Shown here one piece after another: positions 34,783 to 48,356 of a stretch of 64,000 bases of DNA. Below the pieces are notes generated by a model. It was given only the letters and a program-made list of their open reading frames with translations. It had not been told where the DNA came from and did not search any database. Each line of letters starts with the position of its first letter. The stretch's first letter is position 1. This stretch comes from Ehretia macrophylla (lineage: Eukaryota; Streptophyta; Magnoliopsida; Boraginales; Ehretiaceae). The DNA lies in the NCBI GenBank assembly GCA_037974665.1, contig CM075771.1:18449425-18513424 (forward strand), written 5' to 3'. The position numbers and the translations under genes were made by a program.

Positions 34783-37539
34783 CGGAGAGCTTTTCAACAG
34801 TAAGCTGTACGCCGCATAACTCCTTACGCATCAAAAGTTATGGGCACCGGAATGACGAAGACCTGGTCCTAAGCCCCATGCCCTCGGTTTGCGGGTACAG
34901 GCTCTATGTGAAGCGAAGTTGTCTTGCCCAAGGTGGCGTGGGATTTGGTAATAGAAATGTGATGGATTAGGTTGTCGTCCTTTTCGCGGCTCACGACGTA
35001 TGATTTGGGACTGAAAAACAGCGCAAAAGAAGAAAATTGTCCAGAAACTGATGAAAATGTTTTATTTTGGGCTCCGAAAATAGGTGCAGCCGAGCAAGCT
35101 TGTTGCCTCCGTCGTAGAGCTCTCAGAGAGCTTTCCAACGGTATGCTGTGCGTCACATAACTCCTTACGAATCAAAATTTATGTGCACCGGAGCGACGAA
35201 GACCTAATCCTAAGCCCCACGCCCTCGGTTTGCGGCTCTAGCCTCTGCGTTAAGCAAAGTTATCTTGCCAAAGATGCCGTGGGATTCAGTAATAGAAATG
35301 TGATGGACAAGGTTGTCGTCCTTTTCGCGGCTGACGAAGTACGATCCGGGACGAAAAACAGCGCAATAGAATAAAAGTGTCCAGAAACTGATGAAAATGT
35401 TCAATTTTGGAATCAGAAAATAGGTGCAACCGAGCAGGCTTGGTGCCCCCGTCGTAGAGCTCTCAGAGAGCTTTCCAACGGTATGCTGTGCGCCGCGTAA
35501 CTCCTTACGGATCAAAAGTTATGGGCACCGGAGCGACGGAGATCTTGTCCCAAGCCCCATGCCCTCGGTTTGCGGGCCCAACCTCTACGTGAAACGAAGT
35601 TGTCTTGCCCAAGGTGCTGTGGGATTCGGTAATAGAAATGAGATGGATTAGGTGTCGTCTTTTTTGCAGCTTACGACGTACGATCCAGGACGGAGAAACA
35701 GCGCAAAAGAAGGAAAATGTCTCGAAACTGATGAAAACATTAGATTTTGGGCTCCACAAACAGGCGCAGCCGAGCAGGCTTGCTGCCCCCATCGTAAATA
35801 TCTCGGAGAGCTTTGAAAAGGTATGTTGTGCGCCGCGTAACTCCTTACGGATCAAAAGCTATGGGCACCGGAGCAACGGAGGCCTGGTCCTAAGCCCCAT
35901 GCGCTCGGTTTGCAGGTCCAGCCTCTACGTGAAGTGAAGTTGTCTTGCCAAAGGTGGCATGGGATTCGGTAATAGAAATGTGATAGATTAAGTTGTCGCC
36001 CTTTTCGCGGCTCACGACGTACGATCCGGGACGAAAAACCATCGCAAAAGAAAAAAAGTGTCTAGAAACTGTTGAAAATGTTCGATTTTGGGCTACTAAA
36101 ACAGGCGCAGCAGAGCAGGATTGTTGCCCCCCGTCGTAGAGCTCTCGGAGAGCTTTTCAACGGTATGCTGTGCGCCGTGTAACTCCTTACGGATCAAAAG
36201 TTATGTGCTCCGTAACGACGGAGACCTGGTCCTAAGACCCACGCCCTCGGTTTATGGGCCCAACCTCTACGTGAAGCGAAGTTGTCCTGCCCTAGGTGCC
36301 ATGGGATTCGGTAATAGAAATGTGATGGATTGGGTTGTTGTCCTTTTCGTGGCTCACGACGTACTATCCAGGACGGAAAAACAGCGCAAAAGAAGAAAAG
36401 TGTCCAGAAACTGATGGAAACGTTCAATTTTTGTCAATGAAAATAGGCGCATCCGAGCAGGCTTGCTACTCCGGTCGTTGAGCTCTCGGAGAGCTTTCCA
36501 ACGGTATGCTGTGCGCCGCGTAACTCCTTACGGATCAAAAGTAATGGGCACCGGAGCGACGAAGACCTGGTCCTAAGCCCTACGACCTAGGTTTGCGGGC
36601 CCAGCCTTTACGTGAAGTGAAGTTATCTTGTCAAAGGTGGCATGGGATTTGGTAATAGAAATGTGATGGATTAGGTTTTCGTCCTTTTCGCGGCTCACGA
36701 CATACGATCCGGGACGGAATAAAAGCGCAATAGAAGAAAAGTGCCCTGAAACTGATAAAAAAATTCAATTTTGGGGTCCAAAAATAGGCGCAGCCGAGCA
36801 GGCTTGCTACCCTTATTGTAGAGCTCTCAAAGAGCTTTCCAACGGTATGTTGTGCGCCGTGTAACTCCTTACGGATCAAAAGTTATGAGCACCAGAGCGA
36901 CGGAGACCAGATCCCAAGCCCCATGCCCTCGGTTTACAGTCCCAGCCTCTACGTGAGGCGAAGTTGTCTTGCCCAAGGTGCCGTGCGATTAGGTATTAGA
37001 AATGTGATGTATTAGGTTGTCATCCTTTTCGCGGCTTATGACGTACAATCAAGGATAGAAAAATAGCGCAAAAGAAGAAAAGTGTCCCGAAACTAATGAA
37101 ACATTCAATTTTGGGTTCAAAAAATAGGTGCAGCCGAGCAGGCATGCTACTCCAGTCGTAGAGCTCTCGGAGAGCTTTCCAACGGTATGCTGTGCGCCGC
37201 ATAACTCATTACGGATCAAAAGTTATGGGCACCGGAGCGACGGATACCTGGTCATAAGCCCCACGCCCTCGGTTTGCGGGCACAGCCTCTATGTGAAGCG
37301 AAGTTGTCTTGCCCAAGGTGGCGTGGGATTCGGTAATAGAAATGTGATGGATTAGGTTGTCGTCCTTTTCGCGGCTCACGACGTACGATTCGGGACCGAA
37401 AAACAGCACAAAAGAAGAAATATGTCCCGAAACTGATGAAAACGTTCGATTTTGGGCTTGGAAAATAGGCGTAGCTGAGCAGGCTTATAGCCTCTGTCGT
37501 AAAGCTCTCAGAGAGCTTTCCAACGGTATGCTGTGCGCC

Positions 37540-37720
37540 ATGTAACTCCTTACGGATCAAATGTTATGGCACCGGAGTAACGGAGACCTCGTCCTAAGCC
37601 CCAGCCCTTTTCGCGACTCACGACGCACGATCCGGGACGGAATAACAGCGCAATTGAATAAAAGTGTCCAAAAATTGATGTAAATGTTCAATTTTGTCTC
37701 CGAAAATAGGCGCAGCCGAG
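37540..37720 (+). repeat. Short satellite monomer (about 110 bp missing)
   Basis: After CTAAGCCCCAGCCC the sequence jumps to TTTTCGCGACTCACGACGC, skipping the CTCGGTTTG to GTTGTCGTCC half. The text after the jump (GACGCACGATCC, GGAATAACAGCGCAATTG) matches the monomer at about 23010-23050 in copy 2 of the higher-order repeat. Confidence 0.75.
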
Positions 37721-40700
37721 CAGGCTTATTGCCCCCATCGTAGATTTCCCGGAGAGCTTTCCAACGGTTTGCTGTGCGCTGCGTAACTCCTTACGGATCA
37801 AAAGTTATGGGCACCGGAGCGACGGAGACCTGGTCTTAAGCCCCACGCCCTAGGCTTGCGGGCCCAGCCTCAACGTGAAGCGAAGTTGTCTTGCCCAAGG
37901 TGGCGAGGTATTCGGTAATAGAAATGTGATGGATTAGGTTGTCGTCCTTTTCGTGGCTCACGACTTACGATCCGGGACGGAAAAACAGCTCAATGGAATA
38001 AAAGTGTCCAGAAACTGATGAAAACATTCTATTTTGGGCTCCAAAAATAGGCGCAACCGAGCAGGTTTGCTGCACCCGTTGTAAAGCTCTTGGAGAGCTT
38101 TCCAACGGTATGCTGTACGATGCGTAACTCCTTACAGAACTAAAGTTACGGGCGTCGGAGCGACAGAGACTTGGTCCTAAGCCCCACGCCCTCGGTTTGG
38201 GGGCCCAGCCTCTACGTGAAGCGACGTTGTCTTGCCAAAGTTGGCGTGGGATTCGGTAATAGAAATGTGTCGGATTAGGTTGTCGTCTTTTTTGAGGCTC
38301 ACGACGTACGATCCGGGATAAAAAAACAACGTAAAAAAAGAAAAGTGTCCAGAAACTGATGAAAACGTTCGATTTTGGACTCCTAAGATAGGCACAGCTG
38401 AGCAGGCTTGTTGCCCCGATCGTAGAGCTCTCGGATAGCTTTCCAACGGTAAGCTGTGCGCCACGTAACTCCATACGGATCAAAAGTTATGGGCACCGGA
38501 GCGACGGAGACCTAGTCCTAAGACCCACGCTCTCGGTTCGCGGGCCCAACCTCTACGTGAAGCGAAGTTGTCTTGCCAAAGGTGGCATGGGATTCGATAA
38601 TGGAAATGTGTTGGATTAGGCTGTCGCCCTTTTCGCGGCTCACGACTACGATCCGGGACGAGAAAACAGCGCCAAAGTAGAAAAGTGTACATAAACTGAT
38701 GAAAACGTTCGATTTTGGGCTCAGAAGACAGGCGCAGCCGTGCAGGTGTGCTGCCCCAGTCGTAGAGCTCTCGGAGAGCTTTCTAACGGTAAGTTGTGCG
38801 CCACATAACGCCATACGAATCAAAAGTTATGGTACTAGAGCGACGGAGACCTGGTCCTAAGACCCACGACCTCGGTTCGCGGGCCCAACCTCTACTTGAA
38901 GCGATGTTATCTTGCCCTAGGTGTTGTGGGATTCGGTAATAGAAATGTGATGGATTAGGTTGTCGTCCTTTTCGCGGCTCACGACGTACAATCCAGGACA
39001 GAAAAATAGCGCAAAGATGAAAAGTGTCTAGAAACTGATGAAAATGTTCAATTTTGGTCTTCAAAAATAGGCACAGCCAAGCAGGCTTGCTACTCCGGTA
39101 GTAGATCTCTCGGAGAGCTTTCCAACGGTTTGCTGTGCGCCGCGTAACTCCTTTCGGATCAAAAGTTATGGTCACCGGAGCGACGAAGACCTCGTCCTAA
39201 GCCCCACGCCCTCGGTTTGCGGGCCCAGCCTCTACGTGAAGCAAAGTTGTCTTGCCCAAGGTGCAGTGGGATTCGGTAATAGAAATGTGATAGATTTAGT
39301 TGTTGTCCTTTTCGCGGATCACAATCTACGATCCGGGACGGAGAAACAGCGCAATAGAATAAAAGTATCCAGAAACTGAGGAAAACGTTATATTTTGGGC
39401 TCCGAAAATAGGCGCAGCCGAGCAGGCTTGCTGTCCCGTCATAAATCTCTTGGAGAGCTTTCCAACGGCATGCTGTGCGCCGCGTAACTCCTTGCAGATC
39501 AAAAGTTATGGGCACCGGAGCGACGGAGACCAGGTCCTAAGCCCCACGCCCTCGGTTTGTGGGTTAGCCTCTACGTGAAGTGAAGTTGTCTTGCCAAAGG
39601 TGGCGTGGGATTCGGTAATAAAAATGTGAGAGATTAGGTTGTCGTCCTTTTCGCGGCTCACGACGTACGATTCAGTACGAAAAAATTGCGCAAAAGAAGA
39701 AAAGTGTCCAAAAATTGATGAAAACGTTCAATGTTGGTATGCAAAAACAGGCGCAGCCAAGCAGGCTTGCTACTCCGGTCGTAGAGCTTTCCAACGGTAT
39801 GCTGTGCGCCACATAACTCCTTACGGATCAAAAGTTATTTGCGACGAAGCGACGAAGACCTAATCCTAAGCCCCACACCCTCGGTTTGCGGGCACAGCCT
39901 CTATGTGAAGCGAAGTTGTCTTGCCCATGGTGGCGTGGGATTCGGTAATAGAAATGTGATGGATTAGGTTGTCGTCCTTTTTGCGGCTCACGACGTATGA
40001 TTTGGGACGAAAAAACAGCGCAAAAGAATAAAAGTGTCCAAAAACTGACAAAAACGTTCTATTTTGGGTTCCGAAAATAGGCATAGCCTAGCTGGATTGC
40101 AGCCTACATCGTAGAGCTCTCGAAGAGCTTTCCAACGGTATGCTGTGCGCCACGTAACTCCTTACGGATCAAAAGTTATAGGCACCGGAGCAATGGAGAC
40201 CTCGTCTTAAGCCCCACGCCCTCAGTTTGCTGGCCCAGCCTCTACGTGAAGCGCAATTGTCTTGCCCAAGGTGCAGTGGGATTTGGTAATAGAAATGTAA
40301 TGGATTAGGTTGTCGTCCTTTTCGCGGCTCACGACGTACTATCCAGGACTGAATACCAACGCAAAAGAAGAAAAGTGTTAAGAAACTGATAAAAATGTTC
40401 AATTTTGGGCTACGAAAATAGGCGCAGCCGAGCAGGCTTGCTGCCCTTGTCGTAGAACTCTCAGAGAGCTTTCAAATAGTATGTTGTGCGCTGTGTAACT
40501 CCTTACGGATCAAAAGTAATTGGCACCGGAGCGACGGAGACCTGGTCCTAAGTCCTATGACCTCGGTTTACGGGCCCAACCTCTACGTGAAGCGAAGTTG
40601 TCTTGCCCAAGGTACCGTGGGATTCGTAATAGAAATGTGATAGATTACGTGGTTGTCCTTTTCGCGGAACACAACCTACGATCAGGGATGGAGAAACAGC

Positions 40701-43689
40701 ACAATAAAATAAATATGTCCAGAAACTGATGAAAACGTTCGATTTTGGGCTCCGAAAACTGGCGCAGCCGAGCATGCTTGTTGCACCCGTCGTAAAGCTC
40801 TCATAGTGCTTTCCAACGGTATGCTCTGCACCGCGTAACTCCTTACGGATCAAAAGTTATGGGCACTTGAGCGACGGAGACCTGGTCTTAAGCCCCACGC
40901 CCTCGATTTACGGGCCCAGCCTCTACGTGAAGCGAAGTTGTCTTGCCCAAAGTGGCGTGGGATTCGGTAATTAAAATGTGTTGGATTAGGTTGTAGTCCT
41001 TTTCGCGGCTCACGACGTACGATCCGGGATGGAAAAACAGCGCAATAGAATAAAAGTGTCTAGAAACTGATGAAAATGTACTATTTTGGGCTCCGAAGAT
41101 AGGCGCAGTTGAGCAGGCTTGCTGCCCCTGTCGTAGAGCTCTCGGAGAGCTTTCCAACGGTAAGCTGTGCGCCACGTAACTCCATACGGATCAAAAGTTA
41201 TGGGCACCGAAGCGACGGAGACCTGGTCCTAAGACCCACGCCCTCGGTTTGCGGGCCCAACCTCTACGTGAAGCGAAGTTGTCTTGTCCTAGGTGCCATG
41301 GGATTCGGCAATAGAAATGTGATGGATTAGGTTGTCGTACTTTTCGCGGCTCACAACGTACGATCCAGGACGAAAAAACAGCGCCCAAGAAGAAAAGTGT
41401 CCAGAAACGGATCAAAACGTTCAATTTTGGTCTCCAAAAATAGGCGCAGCCGAGCAGGCTTGCTACTACGGTCATAGAGCTCTCGGAGAGCTTTCCAACG
41501 GTATGTTGTGCACCGCGTAACTCCTTACGGATCAAAAGTTATGGGCACCGGAGCGACGAAGACTTAGTCCTAAGCCCCACACCCTCGGTTTGCGGGCACA
41601 GCCTCTATGTGAAGCGAAGTTGTCTTGCCCATGGTGGCGTGGGATTCGGTAATAGAAATGTGATGGATTAGGTTGTCGTCCTTTTTGCGGCTCACAACGT
41701 ACGATCCGGGACAGAAAAACAGCATAAAAGAAGAAAAGTGTCCCAAAACTCATGAAAACGTTCGATTTTGGACTCCGAAAATAGGCGAAGCCGCGCAGGC
41801 TAGGAGCCCCCATCGTGGAGCTCTTAGAGCGGTTTCCAACGGTATGCTGTGCGCCGCGTAACTCCTAACGGATCAAAAGTTATGGGCACCGGATAAACGG
41901 AGACCTTGTCCTAATTCCCACACCCTCGGTTTGTGGGCCTAGCCTCTACGTGAAGCGAAGTTGTCTTGCCCAAGGTGCTGTGGGATTTGGTAATAGAAAT
42001 GTGATGGATTAGTTTGTCATCCTTTTCGCAACTCACGACGTACAATCCTGGATGGAAAAATAGCACAATAGAATAAAAGTGTCTAGAAATTGATGAAAAC
42101 GTTCAATTTTGTTCTCCAAAAATAGATGCAGCCGAGCATGCTTGCTTCCCTCGTTGTAGAGCTCTCGGAGAGCTTTCCAACAGTATATTGTGCGCCGTGT
42201 AACTCCTTACAGATCAAAAGTTATGGCCACCGGAGTGATAGATACTTGGTCACAAGCCCCACGCCCTCGGTTTGCGGGCCCAACCTCTACGTGAAGCGAA
42301 GTTGTCTTGCCCAAGGTGCTATGGGATTCGGTAATAGAAATGTGATGGATTAGGTTGTCTTCCATTTCGCGGCTCATGATGTACGTTCCGGGATCGAAAA
42401 ACAACGCAGAAGAAGAAAAATGTCCAGAAACTAGTGAAAACGTTGGATTTGGTCTCTTAAAACAGGCGCAGCCAAGCAGGCTTGTTGCCATCATCGTAAA
42501 GCTCTTGGAGAGCTTTCCAACGGTATGCTATGCACCGTGTAACTCCTTACGGATTAAACGTTATTGGCACCGGAGCGACGGAGACTTGGTCGCAAGCCCT
42601 ACGCCCTCGGTTTGTGGGCCTAGCCTCTACGTGAAGCGATGTTGTCGTGCCCAAGGTGGCATGGGATTCAGAAATAGAAATGGGATGGATTAGTTATCGT
42701 CCTTTTCGCGACTCACGACGTACGATTCGGGATGAAAAAACAGCACAAAAGAAGAAAAGTAGCCCAAAACTAATGAAATCGTAAGATTTTAGGCTTTGAA
42801 AACAGGCACAGCCAAGCAAGTTTGATGCCCCCGTCGTAGAGCTTTCTGAGAGCTTTCTAACGGTATGCTATGCGCCGCATAACTCCTTACGGATCAAAAG
42901 TTATGGGCACTAGAGCGACAGAGATCTGGTCAAAGCCTCATGCCCTTGGTTTGTAGGCCCGGCCTCTACGTGATGCGAAGTTGTCTTGCCCAAGGTGCCA
43001 TGGGATTCGGTAATAGAAATGTGATGGATTAGGTTGTCGTCTTTTTCGCGGCTTACGACATACGATCCGGGACGGAGAAACAGCGCAATAGAATAAAAGT
43101 GTCAAGAAACAGGTGAAAACGTTCGATTTTGGGCTCCGAAAATAGGCACAGCCTAGTAGGCTTGCTGCCCTCGTCGTAAATCTCTCGGAGAGCTTTCCAA
43201 CGGTATGTTGTGCGCTGTATAAGTCCTTACGGATCAAAAGTTATGGGCACCGGAGCGACGGAGACCTGGTCCCAAGCCCCACGCCCTAGGTTTGCGGGCC
43301 CAGCCTCTACGTGAAGTGAAGCTGTCTTGCCCAAGGTGCTGTGGGATTCGGAAATAGAATTGTAATGGATTAGGTTGTAGTCTTTTTCGAGGCTCACGAC
43401 GTACGATCCGGGACAGAAAAACAGTGCAAAAGAAGAAAAAAGGCCCGAAACTGATGAAAATGTTCAATTTTGGGCTCTGAAAATAGGCACAGCCGAGCAG
43501 GCTTGCTACCCTCATCGTAAAGCTCTCGGAGAGTTTTCCAATGGTATGCTGTGCACCGCGTAACTCCTTACAGATCAAAAGTTATGGGAAACGGAGCGAC
43601 GGAGACTTGGTCCTAAGCCCAACGACCTCCGTTTGTGGGCCCAGCCTCTACGTGAAGCGAAGTTGTCTTGCCCAAGGTCGCGTGGGATT

Positions 43690-43735
43690 CGGTAATAGAA
43701 ATGTGAAACGACATACGATCCAGGATGAAAAAATA
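43690..43735 (+). repeat. Satellite monomer with ~35-bp deletion
   Basis: AATAGAAATGTGA runs directly into AACGACATACGATCC. The usual TGGATTAGGTTGTCG to CGGCTC block is absent. The rest of the monomer is normal. Confidence 0.75.
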
Positions 43736-44311
43736 GTGCAAAAGAAGAAAAGTGTCCCGAAACTGATGAAAACATTCGATTTTGGGTTTCGAAAACAGGC
43801 GCAGCTGAGCAAGCTTGCTGCCCCAATCGTAGAGCTCTCGGAGAGCTTTCCTAAGGTATATTGTGCGCCGCGTAACTCCTTACGGATTAAAAGTTATGGG
43901 CACCGGAGCGACAAATACCTGGTCACAAGCCCCACGCCGTCGGTTTGCGGGCCCGGCCTCTACGTGATGTGAAATTGTCTTGCCCAAGGTGCGATAGGAT
44001 TCGGTAATAGAAATGTGATGGATTAGGTTTTGGTCCTTTTCGCGACTCACGACGTACGATCCGTGATGAAAAAATAGCGCAATAGAATATAAGTGTCTAG
44101 AAACTGGTGAAAACGTTCGATTTTAAGCTCTGAAAATAGGAGCAGCCTAGCAGGCTTGCTACCCTCGTCGTAAAGCTCTAGGGGAGCTTTCCAACGGTAT
44201 GTTGTGCGCCGCGTAACTCCTTACGGATAGAAAGTTATGGGCGCGGGAGCGATGGAGACCTGGTCCTAAGCCCCACGCCCTCGGTTTGCGGGCCCAGCTT
44301 CTACGTGAAGC

Positions 44312-44316
44312 GAAGT
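44312..44316 (+). repeat. Target-site duplication of element B, left copy
   Basis: GAAGT precedes the LTR start TGTGAGG and recurs at 54441-54445 after the LTR end. The satellite monomer is restored if the element and one copy are removed. Confidence 0.95.
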
Positions 44317-47300
44317 TGTGAGGCCCGACCTTGATTTGCGTGCAATACCTCATTTCATGTGCTCTAACCTAGATTTGCATGCCTTGACTTAAGTTTAAGA
44401 ATCGTGTTTCGTTTTGTGTGCCTTGCATTGAATTACATGCATTTATTTAGGGTTACGTGCATTTACTTGGAAAATGTGCATTCGTCTCGTAGTTCGTGCC
44501 CTACCTCATAGTGCATGTCTAAAACCTAGGAAAGCGTGCCCTCACGCTAATCAAGAAAGTATCTTACACGAAGCACTAGATCAATAATTAATCCTACAAA
44601 TCCCACTAACTAATATTAAATTACTAATTCAACCCATTAGAAGACAAAATCTCACAAAAAGCAAGACATTTCTTATTCTTTATTCCTTATTCTTTTGTAC
44701 TTTTAACACACAATTAAATAATACTCCAATAGATGACAAAAAATCAGATTTTATATGCCTTGGCCGACCACCATATGAGCTTTTGTGCTTGCTTGCTTAA
44801 TTCAATTTAAATCCTAGACAATCTATGACAATTCTATGACACATTGCATAAAAAAATTTAGCTCAAAAACTCCACCCAAAGCCTTCAAATCTCGACCAAA
44901 TGCTCCTTGCCCATGCTAGGAATTTCAAAATGCTTCTTGAAGACATAAAAACCTGAATTGCAATGCCCAAGGCCGAACATATGCATCAACATTTGCAAAA
45001 GCTATCATTTTCTTTCATTTCTCTCATTCTCCTCACATTTCTCTCTCTCCCTCTCATTCTTCTCTCTCTCTCTCGGCCTTGGCTGAGTTTCATCATTCCA
45101 TAGCTCATCTTCATCATTCTATGGTGCATCAAGACAAGCAACAAGCTAAGAAACTCGACCAAGCTAGCTAAGTTGCAAGAATCACACATGCAAGCTCTTT
45201 GAGTCTCCATTTTGGCCTAGGTGAGTTTGCTAGCTTCCATTTCATTTATTTTTGTTCTAACCACATGCACCTACTAAGAACTTGGTCACTAAGCTAGGAA
45301 AAATAGAGAGAAATCGGGTGGTGTCTCGGCTAAGCAAGGAAAAAGACCAAATTTGTGCTTCATCAAAGTTTTGTGCATCTTCTTGTTGTTTTGCTAAGGT
45401 GAGGGCTAAAACCTCTTGAAAATCCTTCAAAAATCCATATGCATGCTCTTAAATGTTTTTCTTTGCTTCTGTACTTGAGATGTATGTGTGTTTATAAGCT
45501 TTTACAATCATGCATGGCAAGATTTTGGCTTGAAGGTGATGATAGATGAAATTGGGTTTTGTGACAGCTCTCTATCTTGTTGTTGCGAGGTGAGTTTGGC
45601 TAGGAAAATGATGTTTAAAATGCATGAAAATTGGTAGGTAACTATTTTTTCCAGTTTTGAACATTTTTCGCAGAAATAGGCCAAAGCTAATTTTGAATCT
45701 AAGATCCTCAAAATGGCAAATCATTAAAATGTGTCTAAATCTGGAAGTCTGGAAAAAAATGAAGCAGATTTTGGCAGATGCACTGACCTTGTAGAACGAA
45801 CCAATTTTGACTTAGTAAATGATGTCCAAAATGCATGAAATTTGGTGTGCTGCTAGATGTTTCAGTTCTGGACATTTTTGTCAGAAATGGACTAAGGATA
45901 AATCTGATCCTAAGGACCTCAAAAACGACAATTATTGAAATATGTGCAAATCTGGACAGTTTTGTGCAATCCCACTGTTTTGGCTATAACTAGTGGACCC
46001 GAACTCCAAATGATATGAGGTTTGTTTCTGAATTTAGCTCAATTCTTAAGCTTTAATTTGACATCTTATTCACTGGAATTGGAGATTGTATGCTTGTCTT
46101 AATTATTGTGAGAAAACAGCCTATTGCAGTGAGGGTTTCACTTAGTTATATGCTTAGAAAATTTGTTGTAACTTCTCTTGTGGTATTAAATGCTTGGGAT
46201 TGTGGCATTGGGATGTTGTGTGGACTGTTTTGAATACTTGGGGATGTTTGAATTAACTAATGCATGGCTTGAGATTGATTTTGAGTTGACTTGGGGCTTA
46301 ATCGCACGGGTAAGCACGAAATGGAAACCCTAGTGACTAGGTAAACTTGCTAAGTGTCGATCCTTTGAATATTGTGCGTAATTATATGTTTAGTAGGCTG
46401 CCCGTAGTTGCCCTTATAGCCCTAAATGTGATTTTGATCATTGCATGTTGACAAATAGGCCTTTCTTGCACCCGAACCCACGTGGATTGTCGTTGCATGT
46501 TGAATAATCTTATTATTTGATTACGTGAACGTTGAAATGAGTTATATGACTTGATTTACGTGCGTTACATGGCTGCCCGTTTAATGTTCATATAACTCTA
46601 TATGCCTTTCAAGTGAAATTACTTGTCTTATCGTGCCTCGCTTGTTTACTTGTCAATGTGCAATCTTATGACTGTCCGAAGGCAACCTACTTTGTTGTCC
46701 TCCTAATGTGATATATTAAATGTGCATGGCATATAAGCTTGCACCCTTTCATTCTGGCGTGGTAGCGTTCACGCACACCGGGCGACATCGGGCTTGCCGG
46801 TGCAACCGTGACTACCATTGTCCAATTTCCTTTCTCGCTTGAGGGCTAGACTTCCTCGGATAGTTGGGTCGTAGGATTTCGGGGTACATCCGGAGTACAC
46901 CCATTTGGTGTGATAAAGGGATGATTTGAAGTCGGCAGCAACAACTGATACTGGAAATGAACTGAGAGCAAAAGTTCACTGTATCCTTTTCACTATATGT
47001 ATAAGTACTCTCGCTTGGTTCCTAAAGGACCTCGGGGAGGAAAGACGGGTAATTGTGTTCCTTTACTTTTATATTATTGTTATGAACTTATTTGTGATAT
47101 ATTCATGCTTGCAAAAAGGGTTTTCATAAGTTGAACCGGAAAATGAGTTTCAAACCTATTTCTCGTTCCTCCTCGCTGAGTTCATAAGGACTCACCCTCT
47201 TTCATCATCTCAGGTGAAGAAGATCAAGAACAGGTACCCGAGGACAACGTTCCTAATGATGATTCCTTGGAATGATTGCCTGTCCTATGTGCTTTGCTTG

Positions 47301-47905
47301 ATTATGGCCATTTGTGAACACTATGCTACTTGAAGAGTATTTCTTTTCATGTTGCTTGATGTTTGTAATGTAAAAGACCCCCGTTGTAATTTGGGGTCTA
47401 ATTTTAGTTTGTACCGATAATAACTAGATAGACACTACTATGATCGTTTTGATATTGTCATTGGCTAGTATCTATCATAGGATTATGAAGTATCAGGTAA
47501 GGACTAAGTAAAATGAACCTATCCAATCTTAAGCAAGTACTCACTATTAAGCTAAGATCAACAGGTACTTTCATAACGAGGATTAACAAACAGACGAGAC
47601 ATAGTATTATTACTAGGTTATTAATCAAACGAGGCTTCAGAATAACCAGTAGGCATTTCAATTGAGGGTATTTAGTAATCTTAGTCGGAAATGAAATTGA
47701 GATTGGAAAATTTGAGGCGTTTGGAGAATTAGGTCAACCAAATAGTCCAATTACAGCCGTTATGCTGCCGGTTTTCTAGAAAATTTTAGAGTTTAGGCAT
47801 AAACGTTAAGCGTCAAACTTTCTTGAACGATTAAGTATAAGACATGACTTGAATATTTAGATCACACCCTAGTCTAACCTTTATAGGCCGGGTTGGGGCG
47901 TGACA
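44317..47905 (+). repeat. 5' LTR of element B
   Basis: Starts TGTGAGGCCC and ends GGCGTGACA. It is collinear with A's LTR but of a distinct subtype (for example CAATTAAATAATACTCC near 44714, and CATGTTGCTTGATG near 47348). A CT-rich stretch lies at about 45040-45075. The hairpin arms AGACCCC and GGGGTCT are at 47375-47381 and 47393-47399. No gene is seen in it. Confidence 0.95.
47000..47007 (+). promoter_or_regulatory. TATA-like box, 5' LTR of B
   Basis: TATAAGTA at the conserved LTR position. It is the likely promoter for element B RNA, judged by position and conservation. Confidence 0.45.
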
Positions 47906-47916
47906 CCTTAGAGAAA

Positions 47917-47928
47917 TGGTATCAGAGC
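47917..47928 (+). other. Primer binding site, tRNA-iMet type (element B)
   Basis: TGGTATCAGAGC starts 11 bp after the LTR end. It is the same primer site as in element A. The following ~430 bp is AT-rich leader with no visible gene. Confidence 0.92.
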
Positions 47929-48356
47929 TTAGTTTGCTAACTAAGCATTAGTCGGGTTCAACTCTCGGACCGTAGGTAGAAGCCCTAAAGTAATTTTGAT
48001 GTCTTGTTCATATGTGTTAATGTGTGCTAATGTGCTTTAATTGCTTGAGCATTAAATATTATGCGCTTTTATGAACCAATGTGAACAATATGTTTTTTTT
48101 GCTCAACATGCCTATGTGATTCAAGTGCACCGTATGCTTTAAGTGTTTATTATGTTACAATGGTTTCTTGTATGCTAGGCTGAACACTAGCTATTAATGT
48201 TTTATTGTACAACCCTATGCATTAAGATATAGTTGTTCTTATGTGGTATGATTATATAAGTACACATTTGCTTCTCGTATAACATAATCGTATATATATA
48301 AATACATGTCATATCGTGGGGCTACCTCTTTTAGAATGGTTGGAAGAGTTCTTGGA

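Larger units (their letters stand above)
19168..44316 (+). repeat. 341-bp satellite array, segment 2
   Basis: About 25.1 kb, close to 74 monomers, in the same orientation and phase as segment 1. Monomers carry the same conserved blocks. The array contains an eight-monomer higher-order repeat (20201 to about 28250), a two-monomer duplication (33891-34782), segments repeated at 12- and about 23-monomer spacing, and a few odd-length monomers (about 29965, 37590 and 43705). It continues in array 3 after element B. No gene is seen; open frames in it follow the monomer and shift frame at each copy because 341 is not a multiple of three. Confidence 0.97.

Noticed and set aside
19168-44316. Ribosomal intergenic spacer subrepeats
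   Set aside because: No rRNA gene or spacer hallmark occurs anywhere, and the array is far longer than usual spacer subrepeats.
44986-45210. Arg/Glu-rich open frame opposite the CT-rich LTR stretch (also 51512-51736)
   Set aside because: It is a low-complexity translation of the CT microsatellite present in both LTR copies.
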